A stretch of DNA of 64,000 bases from Kitasatospora sp. NBC_01287 (lineage in GTDB: Bacteria > Actinomycetota > Actinomycetes > Streptomycetales > Streptomycetaceae): positions 8,406,001-8,470,000 of the forward strand of contig NZ_JAPEPB010000001.1 of assembly GCF_026340565.1 (NCBI RefSeq), given 5' to 3'. The notes under the pieces are model-generated. The model made no database searches. It saw only the letters and a list, made by a program, of their open reading frames with translations, and was not told where the DNA came from. How positions within the stretch are numbered: position 1 is the stretch's first letter; each line of letters opens with the position of its first letter. This document shows positions 50,788 to 60,879 of the stretch, in pieces. Both the position numbers and the translations under genes were made by a program.

Positions 50788-52581
50788 TTAGGCGGGCTCG
50801 ACCAGGAGCCACGCCACGACGCTCGTGTCACTGGCAGACGTCGACTTGATCGTGAACGAGGTGGAGGCCGTACGGGCGTTGACGTACGGGGCGCCCACCG
50901 TGCCGCCAGGGGACTGGATCGTCAATTGGATCCGGGTGTTGGCCGTCACGCTCGTGTTGGAGACCGTCACGGTCCCAGCAGCCAGGGTCGCTGTGCCGGA
51001 GCGGGCGTTGCTGCCCTCCGCGATTGCCAGTCCTGCGCCTGCCGAACCGCAGATGAGAGCCTTCGCGCTGCTCGACCACGAGGTCCAGGTCCCGTTGGAC
51101 TGACCAGCACCCACCACGAAATACGAGTCGGTCTGCAGTTGGGCGCTGCTGGACCGGTACAGGTCGACGTCCTGGCCGGCGTTCCCAGGGCCCCACTGGA
51201 GTTTGCCGTCCGAGCCGACCGTGAACCGCTGCTGCGTGTCCCCGGTGACCTGGGCCTGCAGAAGCACCGTCGAGGTCGCCGCCCCGACGGGCGACGCCGT
51301 CCCTGACCATGACCAGGTGCTGATGCCCGTTCCGGTCAGCATCGCGCCGCGCCGGGCAACTGTGTTGCCGCCGCCGTCGTACCAGCCCGCCGTGACAGCG
51401 GTGAGGATCCCGGAGGACACGGTGACGTAGGCGGAGCTGGTGACGGACACGCCGTACTGCGGGGTGGTGAGGCCACTGCCGTCGTCGTTCGCGCCGGTGA
51501 CGGTCTGGAAATTGTCGACGATCACCTTGCGGGTGGTGCTGGCGACTGCGAGGCCGGCGTATCCGGCGGAGGTGCTGGCGCTGCCGTCGCGGGTGGCGCG
51601 GCAGCCGACCATGGTGATCAGTCCAGTGTTGGTGGACGCGGTGACGGACCAGCCGTTGTGCGCGTTGCGGTCTGTCGAGCAGCTGATGTAGCTCTGGATG
51701 CCGTTGCCGCCGGCGAGTTGAAAGCCGTCGCTGCCGGACCACTCGGCGCGGCACCCGACGAACGTGGTGCTGTCGGCTCCGGAGATGTACCAGCCGGGCC
51801 CGGTACAGCCCAGAACGTACACATCGTTCAGGAAACTGTCGGTGGAGTTGTTGAGGACCACGCCGTAGCTCGCCGCCCACAGGACGGACACCCGGTCGAA
51901 GTGCAGGCAGTACGGGGCCTGCGGCCCCGACGAAACACCCATGTTGTAGGTGGTGTTGATGCCGACCCCGGTCGCACTGCGGACCTGCACTTCGCGCAGA
52001 ACCAGATGCTGGATCTGCCCGGTGGCGCGAATACCGTCGACCGCGGTCGCCCCAGGGACCGCGGAGCCATCGATCGTCAGGTTGCGGATGGTGATCTCGC
52101 TGGCCAGCGTCGCGTAGCTGCCGAGCTGCTGGTCCAGGACCTGAATGGCCGCCACACCGCTGAACGTGGCGAGCGGCTTGATGCAGGACGGCGCGACCCA
52201 GGCCGTGGACTGGGCCTCGCCCCCGCCGTGACTGCCCTCCAGGGTGGTTCCCGGCAGGACCTTGATCGGTGCGCTGGTGCGGTAGATGCCCTTGGGCAGG
52301 TAGACGACGCCCCCCACCGGGCATGTGTTCAGCGCGCTCTGGATGGCCGCGGTGTCGTCGGTGGCACCATCCCCCAGGGCCCCGTATGCCTTGACGTTCA
52401 GGTAGTCCAGGCCGGACACAGCCCCCGGCGTCTGCCAGGAGGCGTTGCCGGCGGAGTCGGAGGTGAGGACGCTGCCGTTGGCCGGGCTGGTCGTCACTTT
52501 CAACGCCGGGAGGTTGAGCGGGCCGGTCATCGTGTCACCGGCTTTCGAAACTTTGTCGGTGGCGCCGTACATGGAGACCAC
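50788..52581 (-). CDS. tailspike/tail fibre protein with pectate-lyase-like beta-helix
   Basis: A 597-residue protein from GTG 52581 (GGGAGGACCCAC upstream); ATG 52572 is an alternative. The N terminus has the phage fibre motif DKVSKAGDTMTGPLNLP. A pectate-lyase superfamily (PF12708-like) start LDYLNVKAYGALGDGATDDT, then AAIQSALNTCPVGGVVYLPK leads into right-handed beta-helix repeats (TFVGCRAEWSGSDGFQLAGG, SYISCSTDRNAHNGWSVTA). The C-terminal 120 residues are a beta-sandwich (SGTATLAAGTVTVSNTSVTA). Such proteins bind or digest surface glycans of the host and determine host range. Confidence 0.9.
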   Translation of the reverse strand: MVSMYGATDKVSKAGDTMTGPLNLPALKVTTSPANGSVLTSDSAGNASWQTPGAVSGLDYLNVKAYGALGDGATDDTAAIQSALNTCPVGGVVYLPKGIYRTSAPIKVLPGTTLEGSHGGGEAQSTAWVAPSCIKPLATFSGVAAIQVLDQQLGSYATLASEITIRNLTIDGSAVPGATAVDGIRATGQIQHLVLREVQVRSATGVGINTTYNMGVSSGPQAPYCLHFDRVSVLWAASYGVVLNNSTDSFLNDVYVLGCTGPGWYISGADSTTFVGCRAEWSGSDGFQLAGGNGIQSYISCSTDRNAHNGWSVTASTNTGLITMVGCRATRDGSASTSAGYAGLAVASTTRKVIVDNFQTVTGANDDGSGLTTPQYGVSVTSSAYVTVSSGILTAVTAGWYDGGGNTVARRGAMLTGTGISTWSWSGTASPVGAATSTVLLQAQVTGDTQQRFTVGSDGKLQWGPGNAGQDVDLYRSSSAQLQTDSYFVVGAGQSNGTWTSWSSSAKALICGSAGAGLAIAEGSNARSGTATLAAGTVTVSNTSVTANTRIQLTIQSPGGTVGAPYVNARTASTSFTIKSTSASDTSVVAWLLVEPA

Positions 52582-52603
52582 GTGGGTCCTCCCAGGTCGA
52601 GGG

Positions 52604-52909
52604 TCAGACGAGTTTGCCGAGGACCACGTAGGTCCGGGACGCGCCTACCGGCACGACCAGGACGCTGTCGCCGGCCGCGGGCGTGTAGGGCGCGAGGCGC
52701 TGGTAGGGGCCGGTCAGGGTGGTTGCCCCGTTGAGGTAGGCCTTGGGGTCGCCGCTGCTGTAGCCCGGGTCGATGGTGGCGGGCAGCGCTGCGAGGGGCC
52801 AACCCGAGTCGATGGACGCCGTCCGCGTCTCCAACCTCGAGACGCGCTGCAAAAGGGCCCTGAACGTCGTCTCGAAACGCCGTTGCAGGTCCGTCGGATA
52901 GAGGGTCAC
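52604..52909 (-). CDS. small tail-tip-associated protein
   Basis: A 101-residue protein; GTG 52909 follows AGGAGGCTGTC. The N-terminal half is a short coiled coil (TDLQRRFETTFRALLQRVSR), the C-terminal half a small beta domain (GDSVLVVPVGASRTYVVLG). It sits between the Gp37-like and tailspike genes, as small baseplate or fibre-linker proteins do. No specific family is recognised. Confidence 0.7.
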   Translation of the reverse strand: MTLYPTDLQRRFETTFRALLQRVSRLETRTASIDSGWPLAALPATIDPGYSSGDPKAYLNGATTLTGPYQRLAPYTPAAGDSVLVVPVGASRTYVVLGKLV

Positions 52910-52918
52910 GACAGCCTC

Positions 52919-54127
52919 CTAGGCGGCGATCACACTGGACGTTGTCAGCTGGTACGACTCCGCTTGCTGCGGGCCGGGCGGGTAGGCGGTCCAACCGGTG
53001 ACCCGGACCGCCACCTGCAGGCCAGGGGAGCCGTCAGCCTTGGCCGGGTGCAGCGCGGACGTCGCGGTGAGGACCGTGGAGTCGCCGAGGGTGATGTCCC
53101 GCAGTCGCGGGAGGGAAGAGCCACCCACGGTGATGACGGGCAAGGTCATCGCCTGAGTCTTCAGGGCGACTTGGCCATCCGCCCAGGAGTCGATCTGGGC
53201 TTGCGTGGTGACAACTGAGCCCTGCCAGGACGCGGTGGACTCCATCAGCGGATACCCGCCGGCCAGGTCCGCGAGGTCAGCACCGTGCGGGTACACCGAC
53301 TGCCACTGCTGCGCCGAGCCGTTGGGTGGTGCGGTGGCCCAGACGATGTTGCTGGACTGCGAGCCGGTGCGCTGGTAGCCGTAATCCAGGCAGTTGCCCG
53401 GGTAGCTGAGCGTGTACCCGGCTTGCGCGGCGGGGCGCCCCAGTTGCAGGTAGGCGAGCCGCAGGAACACCACGAGGTTGCCGCTGCTGTCCAGGCCGGG
53501 CACGAACGCGTACTCCAGTTGGCCGCTGGCGCACATGTCGGACCAGGCGCTGGATATCTGGGTGAGGTCTGACCACACGTATGACGCGGTCCATGGGACC
53601 CCTGCGATCGCCGCGGCCCCCGTCGGGAGCACCAGGCGTGCGACCGGCCCGTTGGTGGCAACCGTCTGCAGGTATGCGGCGGTGCGGGTGGCGGCCGGTG
53701 AGACGCCGGTGGCGATGTACGCCGACTGCTTGCTCTGCCCGTAGACGATCAGGTCGGTGAATGCGGTGCAGAGGTCGACCTGCTGGTACTCGATCGTGTC
53801 CGTGATCAGCCGGTGCGACCAGATGCTGTCGAAAGTGTGCGCCTGGATCGGCAGCGTGCCCTGGGCGCGGCTGGTGTCCGGCCAGTCCCACACCGGGCCG
53901 GCCCACACCGGGTAGCCGTCCTCGAGGACCCACAGGACGGCCCGTCGGCATTCCAATGCCCGGACAAACGGGGCGTTGACCGCGTAGATCTCGTCCAGGG
54001 TCAGCTGTCCGGACAGCGTGCCCGACCCGTTGAGTTGGGCGCTGAAACTCTGGACGTTCAGGGGGATGCTGTCGGCCAGGACCCGGCCGCTGATCAGGTC
54101 GGTCGCCTGATACGTGAAGACACCCAT
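52919..54127 (-). CDS. minor tail protein, siphovirus ReqiPepy6 Gp37-like
   Basis: A 402-residue protein from ATG 54127, which overlaps the previous stop (ATGA). Typical segments of the Gp37-like family are IPLNVQSFSAQLNGSGTLSG, YPVWAGPVWDWPDT, FDSIWSHRLITDTIEYQQVD and the closing VAVRVTGWTAYPPGPQQAES. This family forms part of the tail tip, comparable to tail-associated baseplate hub proteins. No lysin domain is seen. Confidence 0.88.
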   Translation of the reverse strand: MGVFTYQATDLISGRVLADSIPLNVQSFSAQLNGSGTLSGQLTLDEIYAVNAPFVRALECRRAVLWVLEDGYPVWAGPVWDWPDTSRAQGTLPIQAHTFDSIWSHRLITDTIEYQQVDLCTAFTDLIVYGQSKQSAYIATGVSPAATRTAAYLQTVATNGPVARLVLPTGAAAIAGVPWTASYVWSDLTQISSAWSDMCASGQLEYAFVPGLDSSGNLVVFLRLAYLQLGRPAAQAGYTLSYPGNCLDYGYQRTGSQSSNIVWATAPPNGSAQQWQSVYPHGADLADLAGGYPLMESTASWQGSVVTTQAQIDSWADGQVALKTQAMTLPVITVGGSSLPRLRDITLGDSTVLTATSALHPAKADGSPGLQVAVRVTGWTAYPPGPQQAESYQLTTSSVIAA

Positions 54128-55215
54128 CAGGTCGACACTGGCTTTACGCGCAGGATGATGCTCGCCGCGGTGCTTGTTGTGGCGAACTGGCTGAACTGGA
54201 TCGATGACAGCGTGTTGGTGATGCTCACCGATACGGTGTGCGTTCCGGCGGACGGGGTGTCGGCGGTCGACGGGGAGGTGTAGTAGCTCCAGGCCACCCC
54301 CGACTGGATGTAGGAGTCGGCTGTTGCCTCGGCAGCGTAGATGCTGTCCAGCAGGGTGCTGTCCAGATAGAGCCGGTAAAAGGGCCGGATCTTCGATGAG
54401 GATGTGGTGGCGGACTGCACGCCGGGGCTCTTGAAAAAACACTCGATGTCGGTGTAGCCGTCGGTGGTGACGGTGGTGCTGATGATGGTGTGCTCGGCCG
54501 AGTCACTGACCGTGTACGGGGTCGTCAACTTCGTCATCGCGGGCTGCCACGGCAACACCTTCAGCTGGGTGGCCGCCGTCAGATTGTTGTTGTGGTAGAA
54601 CGCGCCGGACGTAGGATCGTAGGCCAACTGTCCGAGGTACCCGGAGGCGGACCCCTTGACGGCGACCAGGACACCACCCGCGGCCGTCGTGAAAACCCGT
54701 TTTTCCGTCAGCAGACCCGACGTGATGGTCGACGTCCCCGCCGGGACCGACAGCTGTGACAGCGTCAGCGAGTTCGCCGGTGCGGACGGGGCGGAGGGGG
54801 CCGGGCCGGGTGTTCCGGTGATAATCGCCACAGCCCCGAAAGACGCTGAGGTACCCACGTCGGAGACATAGGCGACGATCAGGTCGATTCGTGGATTCGT
54901 CGGGTCCGCGGTGGCCACCGACAGAGTCGCCTGCGAGGCGAGCGTCGAAGCGTACCCGCCGTACAGGACGTTCGAGGAATTCGCGACAACGAAACTGCCG
55001 GGCTGCACCAGCACGTTCATGCCCGTGCCGGGCTGCACGTACAGGCCGGCACCACCAACGACCCCGGAGCGTAGACCGATCGTGCTGCCGGTGGTAATGC
55101 CCGGGTCGAAGAAGAAAGCAGTGACCCCGCTGTTACGCAGGTCATTTCCGCCGCTGCCGTCGTAGGTGCAGCCGGTCAGCCACATCGGCAGGCTGGTGGT
55201 CACAGATGTCGCCAT
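54127..55215 (-). CDS. minor tail / baseplate protein
   Basis: A 362-residue protein; ATG 55215 follows AGGAGGGCCGC. It has beta-rich, Gly/Ser/Thr-rich sequence: an N-terminal domain with LYVQPGTGMNVLVQPGSFVV and NPRIDLIVAYVSDVGTSASF, seen in actinophage receptor-binding or baseplate proteins, and a C-terminal lectin-like domain (YTDIECFFKSPGVQSATTSS, TPSAGTHTVSVSITNTLSSI). It lies between the distal tail and Gp37-like genes and probably contacts the host surface. Confidence 0.8.
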   Translation of the reverse strand: MATSVTTSLPMWLTGCTYDGSGGNDLRNSGVTAFFFDPGITTGSTIGLRSGVVGGAGLYVQPGTGMNVLVQPGSFVVANSSNVLYGGYASTLASQATLSVATADPTNPRIDLIVAYVSDVGTSASFGAVAIITGTPGPAPSAPSAPANSLTLSQLSVPAGTSTITSGLLTEKRVFTTAAGGVLVAVKGSASGYLGQLAYDPTSGAFYHNNNLTAATQLKVLPWQPAMTKLTTPYTVSDSAEHTIISTTVTTDGYTDIECFFKSPGVQSATTSSSKIRPFYRLYLDSTLLDSIYAAEATADSYIQSGVAWSYYTSPSTADTPSAGTHTVSVSITNTLSSIQFSQFATTSTAASIILRVKPVST

Positions 55216-55224
55216 GCGGCCCTC

Positions 55225-56475
55225 CTAAAGGTACGCGTCATGCCAATACGCTGTCGCGGTGCTGCCACTGGAGATCGACGCGCCGCCGTACTGCAACGTG
55301 TTGGAGCCCGGAGCCAGTTGCCACCAGGACGAGGTCAGGTCGGCGGGCCAGTACGTGCCGCCGGTGGACGGAAAACCCGGACTGGTGGAAACCATCGTGG
55401 GATTCACATAACCCTGCCGGTTGAGGAAATCCACCACCAGCACATCACCCGAATTGAGCGTCACCGACGACCAGGACACGGTCTGACCGGTTGTCACGTT
55501 CGAGATTCGTGGCCCGCTTGCCGGCCCAGAAATGACAACGACCGGTGGTGAGAGGAAACTTCCGCCGTTGACCGCGTAACCCCCACCCGGTGGCGGTGAC
55601 GAATGCAACGTCACGGGGACGGTGAAAGGTGTCACCATGGTGCCGCCGCCGCCGGACGGCAGCAGACCGACGGACAGGGACCGTTGAGCCACCGCGTATT
55701 TTCGCGGATCCGGTGCCACGAGACCGACGGTGAACGTCACATCAGTGAGCGTCGGATACGCCTCGGTCAACTTCCCCGACCGGCGCACCCATGCGTATTT
55801 CGGCACCGGCTCGTCATACCGGAGCATCGCGAGATCCGACACGGGAACCGCCTGCTGCAGCGTCGCACGGGCCACATCCCGCAGCGCCTGTGTCGGGGCC
55901 GACGCCGTCACGGTGAGAGTCATCGTGCGGGCCGCGACGTACTGGGGGGAGGCCCAGGCGCCGTGGTCACCGGCGCGGGCGACCAGCCCGCCGCCCTGCA
56001 CGTCCGGGCCGTCCCAGCCCTCGATCTTTCGCCAGATCCAGGAAACCCCGCTGGCATCTGTCTGGCCGAACTCCACGTCCTGGGACCCGTAGAGCAGGCC
56101 GCCGGTCCAGTAGCCGACGTCACCGGCCGGCACCGCCGGTGTGACACCGCCGGTGACCGTGAAATCCTCGACGCCCAGGAACGTGCTAGTGCCGTACCCG
56201 CACGTCCAGTTGGCGACGTACACGCCTTGCGGGGAACCCGCCGGGATGATCCAGATGCACGAGTACTGGCCGACGCCAGTGCGCCAAACCTGCCCGTAGG
56301 TCGGGGAGGAGGCCCCCGAGTAGGTGAACGGGCCGGCGACGTCAGGGACGAAGCCGACTTGCTGGCCGTAGGTGATGTCCAGGGTGATGGTGGACGGGTC
56401 GGCCAGGACGCCGGCGGTCGCCGAGTAGAAATTCAGGTTGAGCTGGTACGGCTGCCCCGCCTGCGCTGTTGACAC
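55225..56475 (-). CDS. distal tail protein (Dit-like)
   Basis: A 416-residue protein; GTG 56475 follows GGAGGAGGCGAGT. Residues about 135-285 show the siphovirus distal tail pattern (GWDGPDVQGGGLVARAGDHG, ARTMTLTVTASAPTQALRDV, FTVGLVAPDPRKYAVAQRS). An N-terminal extra beta-sandwich of about 120 residues and a C-terminal domain of about 120 residues enlarge it. Its place directly after the tape measure gene fits a Dit hub that joins tail tube and tip. Confidence 0.82.
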   Translation of the reverse strand: MSTAQAGQPYQLNLNFYSATAGVLADPSTITLDITYGQQVGFVPDVAGPFTYSGASSPTYGQVWRTGVGQYSCIWIIPAGSPQGVYVANWTCGYGTSTFLGVEDFTVTGGVTPAVPAGDVGYWTGGLLYGSQDVEFGQTDASGVSWIWRKIEGWDGPDVQGGGLVARAGDHGAWASPQYVAARTMTLTVTASAPTQALRDVARATLQQAVPVSDLAMLRYDEPVPKYAWVRRSGKLTEAYPTLTDVTFTVGLVAPDPRKYAVAQRSLSVGLLPSGGGGTMVTPFTVPVTLHSSPPPGGGYAVNGGSFLSPPVVVISGPASGPRISNVTTGQTVSWSSVTLNSGDVLVVDFLNRQGYVNPTMVSTSPGFPSTGGTYWPADLTSSWWQLAPGSNTLQYGGASISSGSTATAYWHDAYL

Positions 56476-56507
56476 TCACTCGCCTCCTCCGTCGTGCTGG
56501 GCATTGG

Positions 56508-59500
56508 TCAGCCGAGTGCGAGAGCCATGTCCCGTTTGATCGCGGCGAGTTGCTCAGGATTCGGGTACTGGGTGCCGGTGAAATTGATGACGACGCCCTT
56601 CGATCCGAGGGCGGTGCCGGCCCCGCCCTGTTGGGTCAGTTGCCGCACGATCGCTACGAATGCTTGCGATTCGTCCGGGGTCAGGACTGCCTCGGGCCGG
56701 CCGAGCCCGTTGACGGGCATCCCGGACGGCATGAGCCAGCCCCCGGAGTCGTAGCCGACGTAAGGGCCACCGCGGGCGAGTGACTTGATGCCGGGCACGT
56801 TGGTGACGTCGTGGTAGCGGGCCTTGATGTAGTTGATCGCGGAGGCGATGTTTGCCGTCGGATCGAAAATGTTGTTGGCGGTCCCGGCCTGGTGATAGGC
56901 AAGAAACGTCGACATGATCGTCTGCATGATGCCGCGCGACGGGTCCCCGGCTGCGGCGTTGGAGTCCCAGTTGTTCGCCGCGTTGGGGTTGTTGCTCGAC
57001 TCGTGCATCCCGATCGTCTCCAGGTCCGGGATCCACGACGTCGGAACGCCTGTTGCCTGCACGGCGGCTGCGAACCAGTCGGCGACGGTGCCGCTGATCG
57101 GCCCCGGGGACGAGGCGCTGCTGCTGCCCTTGCCCGATGAGCCGCCGCCGAAGAGGGACGCAACAGCCTGAACCGCGTCATGGATGAGTGTCGTCGGCAT
57201 GCCGAGCATCAGCTTGCCGAGATTCCCGACCGCATTCGTCCCGACCAACTTCGTCAGTGCGTTGTCCAGCGCGGTGGTGTTTCCGGTCGTCACCGCTGCG
57301 ACGATCTTGCCGAGGTCGACAGCTTTGCTGATACCCCCGGTGACGTCACCCCAAAGGTTGCTGATGATGCCGCCGCCCTTGTAATGGCCCGGGGTTGAGA
57401 CCCGCCCACCGCCGTAAGCAGCGTTCAGAGCCAGGACCGTCTGCGGCCCGAGCGCCCGAACAGCCTCCGGCACAAGGACACCCTCACCCGGGCTGAGCAT
57501 CGCCGGCACAGTGTCCTCACCCGGCGCATAACCGGGAACCACACCGCCAGTCGCGAACGGCTTGATGTCCGGCAGCTTCAGGGAGTCCTGCCCGATCGCC
57601 CCGACAACACCGTTCCACAGGGCCTCAATACCGTCGGTGTAGACCGTGGAGATCAGAAAGTTCACTGGCGACTTGAAGACGTCCTCCAGCTTTCCCCACG
57701 CCGTCCCGAAAGTGCTGACGAAGGACTCAGCCCCTTTCTGAATGTCCGAGAAAAACGGCGCGAAGACATGGTCCTTCAGCCAACCGGCGCCGGACTCGAT
57801 CTTGTCGAAAGCTTCGGTGAAACCGGTGACTAGCGGCTGGATCCCGTGATCGTAAAGCCACATTGCCCCCCACTCGATCGCCTGCCAGAACGGGTCCAGC
57901 ACGTTGTGCCACAACCACAGTGTCCAGCTCTCGATATCCGCGAAGACTTGCTTCCAGTGCGTCGCCAGATAGATAACCGCGGTGACAACCAGGGCGATCC
58001 CGGCAACGATGCCCATCGTCGCCAGGTTCTCCGCGATGAACGCTGTCGTCGCAGCCGCCGCCTCGGCGACGTTCTCCGCAATGAACGTCGCCGCAGCCAC
58101 GGTCTGTTCGGCGATCCACGTGCCGGTAGCGACGGCGGCCGCAGCCAGTTTGGAGCCGAAGTCGGCGACAAAAGCCGCGGTGCTGGACGCCGCACTGCTC
58201 ATGGCAGTGCCAACGGACGACCCCCAACCGGCGATGGTCTCGCCCGCGCTCGACGCGAACGTCCCCAGGGAACTCATCCCCGAGCGGGTCGCCGCCGGCA
58301 GGGTTGTCGTGAACCAGGTGCCGACCGAACTCGCCGCACTCATGAAACGCGACGCCAACTGCGAACCGGCGTCTTTCGCGGACTGCAGCAGGAGTTGCGC
58401 GTCCAGCTTGGTCGGCATGACGCCCTTCACCGCGTTGGCGATGTTCGAGCCCCACCCAGAGACGGCCTTGGAGACGTTCTCGCCGGCATACATGGCCTGC
58501 AGTCGGATCCCGTCCCACGGGCCCCCGGGAGCGGCGAATCCCTTGACGGACTGCACCAGGTAGTCCCAGCCGCCCCCAGGACCGAGCGAGTCCTTGAACA
58601 GGCCCGGTATCGACTTCAGGGTGCTCTTCAGCGGGCCGAGGAGCGCCTTGTCGCCGAGCTTCTCCAACGGCCCGAGCAAGACATCGGGGATGATCTTCTT
58701 CAGGCCCTGGAGGGCGAGCATCCCGGCGACGATGTCACCGATCACTTTGACGACCGTGCCGTTGGGGTGCTGGTTGAGGTATGTCGCGAGCGGGCCCAGG
58801 GCCTTGGCCACCTGACCGATGATCACGCCGAGCGGAGGGCCGATCTGCGCGATGATCACGCCGACAGCGCTCAGGAAATTGTTGATCTGCGGCGTGTACG
58901 TGCCGATGCTCGCCGTCAGCCCGGTCAGAGCATGCCCGATACCGGCCAGCACGTTCGCTATGCCGCTCGACGCTCCCGGCGCCGAACCGATCTTCAGCAG
59001 CTCGCCGGCGAACCCGGCGAACGCTGGCACCACGACCTGTGCGAACTGCAGACCGTTGGTGACCAGGCCCGCGAAAACCTCCTGCGCGCCCTTGGTCTGC
59101 ATCGCCCGACCCAGATCGGCGAACGCCCCCGAGATCAACGTGGCCATCTTCGTGACCGCGACCGTGACCTCCGGCATCATCGCCGACACGCCCTGCAAGA
59201 ACACCAGTAGGCCAGGGGCGATCGCGTTCTGTGCGGCCGTCTCCAGCTCCTTGAAAGATCCCTTCATGCTCAGGATCTGCTCAACGACCTGCTGGGCCGC
59301 GGGCGACAAACGCGCCATGTCCTTCGCGAACTCGTTCGCCGCCTCATTGCTGGTCGACATCGTCGCGGCCATCTGCAGCTGCTGCTCCCGCAGCGTATCC
59401 GTCACATTCCGCTCGGCCAGCGCAACGTTCCGGGCGTCCATCTCCCGCTGGAAAGCGGTCTGCTCCTCCGTCGCGGCCAGCTGCATCTGAGCCTGCTTGA

Positions 59501-60860
59501 TCTGGTCCGCATTGTTCAGCTGCGTCAACGTGGCCTGCGACTGCGCCTCCGTGAGGCTCGCGTGCGAGTCCGCCTGCCCGTACTGCGCGGCGGTCACCGC
59601 CTGCTGAGCCTGAATGACGGTCTGGGAACCGGACACACCCTGCTGATGCGCCAGGTTCGCCGCATACGCGGACGCCGTCTGCTGATCCTGGGCGTCCGTC
59701 AGCTGCTGCTGGGCACGGGCCACCGCAAGCGCCGCCTGCTGACGGTCCAGGCTGGTCGAGTAAGCGTTCTGGTTCGTCAGGCGCTGCTGATACATCGCCT
59801 GCTGAATCGCCAACTCAGCTGACTGCACGTTCAGTTTCGAGTCGGCCAGCTGGTCATCGAGCTGCCGGACCTGCTCGCGGGCGGCCTCCCACGCCTGGTT
59901 GAGGTTGTACTGCGCCTCACTGAGGCTGTAGTCCGCCTCCTCCACGCCCTGCTGCGCCTGCTTCACGGCCTGCAGGGCCTGGACCTGCTGCTCCGCCGCG
60001 TTCCGCTGCACCGACGCCAAGTTCATCTGCGACTGCTCGATGCTGTTCGCCGAGGTGATCGCGTCCTGCGACGCCTGCATCCGGGCCTGCGTCACCTGGT
60101 CCTGCGCCTGCTTGTTCTGCACCGAGTTCGAGAACTGGGTGGACGCCAACTCCTGCGGAGTCAGGCCGACGTTCAGGCTCGCCTGGTGCGCGGCGGACAG
60201 CGCCTTCCCGATCCCACCCAGGCCAAGGAACCCGGCGGCACCCCCCAGACCAACGGCCGCGGCAGCACCACCCAGACCCGGCAACATGGCACCCAAACCC
60301 AGGGCCAGCGCGCCGCCCAGGCCGCCGCCCTCACCGCCACCACCGGACGAGCCCCCACTACCACCGGACGCACCCAGCCGGGCCGAGGCGGACTTGGAGC
60401 TGAAAGCATCGAGCTTCGCCCGAGCCTCATCCAACTTCGCGTCGAACTCCGCCGTGTCCAGCGAAACCACCGGCGCGGTGCGCTTGCCGTCGAGCTGATC
60501 CAACTTCTCGCGGGCCCGATCAACCTGCTCGTCCAGCTCCGAGCTTTCCAGGCCGATATCCGGCCGCGCGCTCTTGCTGTCCAGTTCGTCGATCTTCGCC
60601 CGAGCCTGATCAGCCCGTGCACCCAGGTCCGCGTCGTCCAGGTGCACCGACGGCTCAGCCCTGGCGCCATCCAGCTCATCGACCCGCGCCCTGGCCTGGT
60701 CTGCTTTCGCGTCCAGCTCGGACGTGTCGAGGGTGACCCGAGCCCGCGCCTCAGTGCCAGCCACCGCCTCATCGAGCCTCGCCTTCAGCTCCTCCTTGAA
60801 ACCCTCCATGTCGGGGCTGACCTGCACAAACGCGCTGGCAACGCGGAAACCCTCAGGCAT
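56508..60860 (-). CDS. tape measure protein with C-terminal lytic transglycosylase domain
   Basis: A 1,450-residue protein; ATG 60860 follows AAAGGGGG. Residues about 20-140 contain four copies of a 28-residue unit such as ADQARARVDELDGARAEPSV. A Gly-rich hydrophobic stretch follows, then a long Gln/Ala-rich coiled coil (residues 230-480), and hydrophobic segments typical of tape measures (LATMGIVAGIALVVTAVIYL near 950). Residues about 1280-1390 resemble a soluble lytic transglycosylase: TIGMHESSNNPNAANNWDSN with the catalytic Glu, SRGIMQTIMSTFL, NIASAINYIKARYHDV. Length predicts a tail of about 200 nm at 0.15 nm per residue. Confidence 0.92.
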   Translation of the reverse strand: MPEGFRVASAFVQVSPDMEGFKEELKARLDEAVAGTEARARVTLDTSELDAKADQARARVDELDGARAEPSVHLDDADLGARADQARAKIDELDSKSARPDIGLESSELDEQVDRAREKLDQLDGKRTAPVVSLDTAEFDAKLDEARAKLDAFSSKSASARLGASGGSGGSSGGGGEGGGLGGALALGLGAMLPGLGGAAAAVGLGGAAGFLGLGGIGKALSAAHQASLNVGLTPQELASTQFSNSVQNKQAQDQVTQARMQASQDAITSANSIEQSQMNLASVQRNAAEQQVQALQAVKQAQQGVEEADYSLSEAQYNLNQAWEAAREQVRQLDDQLADSKLNVQSAELAIQQAMYQQRLTNQNAYSTSLDRQQAALAVARAQQQLTDAQDQQTASAYAANLAHQQGVSGSQTVIQAQQAVTAAQYGQADSHASLTEAQSQATLTQLNNADQIKQAQMQLAATEEQTAFQREMDARNVALAERNVTDTLREQQLQMAATMSTSNEAANEFAKDMARLSPAAQQVVEQILSMKGSFKELETAAQNAIAPGLLVFLQGVSAMMPEVTVAVTKMATLISGAFADLGRAMQTKGAQEVFAGLVTNGLQFAQVVVPAFAGFAGELLKIGSAPGASSGIANVLAGIGHALTGLTASIGTYTPQINNFLSAVGVIIAQIGPPLGVIIGQVAKALGPLATYLNQHPNGTVVKVIGDIVAGMLALQGLKKIIPDVLLGPLEKLGDKALLGPLKSTLKSIPGLFKDSLGPGGGWDYLVQSVKGFAAPGGPWDGIRLQAMYAGENVSKAVSGWGSNIANAVKGVMPTKLDAQLLLQSAKDAGSQLASRFMSAASSVGTWFTTTLPAATRSGMSSLGTFASSAGETIAGWGSSVGTAMSSAASSTAAFVADFGSKLAAAAVATGTWIAEQTVAAATFIAENVAEAAAATTAFIAENLATMGIVAGIALVVTAVIYLATHWKQVFADIESWTLWLWHNVLDPFWQAIEWGAMWLYDHGIQPLVTGFTEAFDKIESGAGWLKDHVFAPFFSDIQKGAESFVSTFGTAWGKLEDVFKSPVNFLISTVYTDGIEALWNGVVGAIGQDSLKLPDIKPFATGGVVPGYAPGEDTVPAMLSPGEGVLVPEAVRALGPQTVLALNAAYGGGRVSTPGHYKGGGIISNLWGDVTGGISKAVDLGKIVAAVTTGNTTALDNALTKLVGTNAVGNLGKLMLGMPTTLIHDAVQAVASLFGGGSSGKGSSSASSPGPISGTVADWFAAAVQATGVPTSWIPDLETIGMHESSNNPNAANNWDSNAAAGDPSRGIMQTIMSTFLAYHQAGTANNIFDPTANIASAINYIKARYHDVTNVPGIKSLARGGPYVGYDSGGWLMPSGMPVNGLGRPEAVLTPDESQAFVAIVRQLTQQGGAGTALGSKGVVINFTGTQYPNPEQLAAIKRDMALALG

Positions 60861-60879
60861 CGAGGCCCCCTTTCACCAG

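Noticed and set aside
57846-59490. Plus-strand open frames within the tape measure gene
   Set aside because: Antisense shadows of the coiled-coil region, with no start signals.
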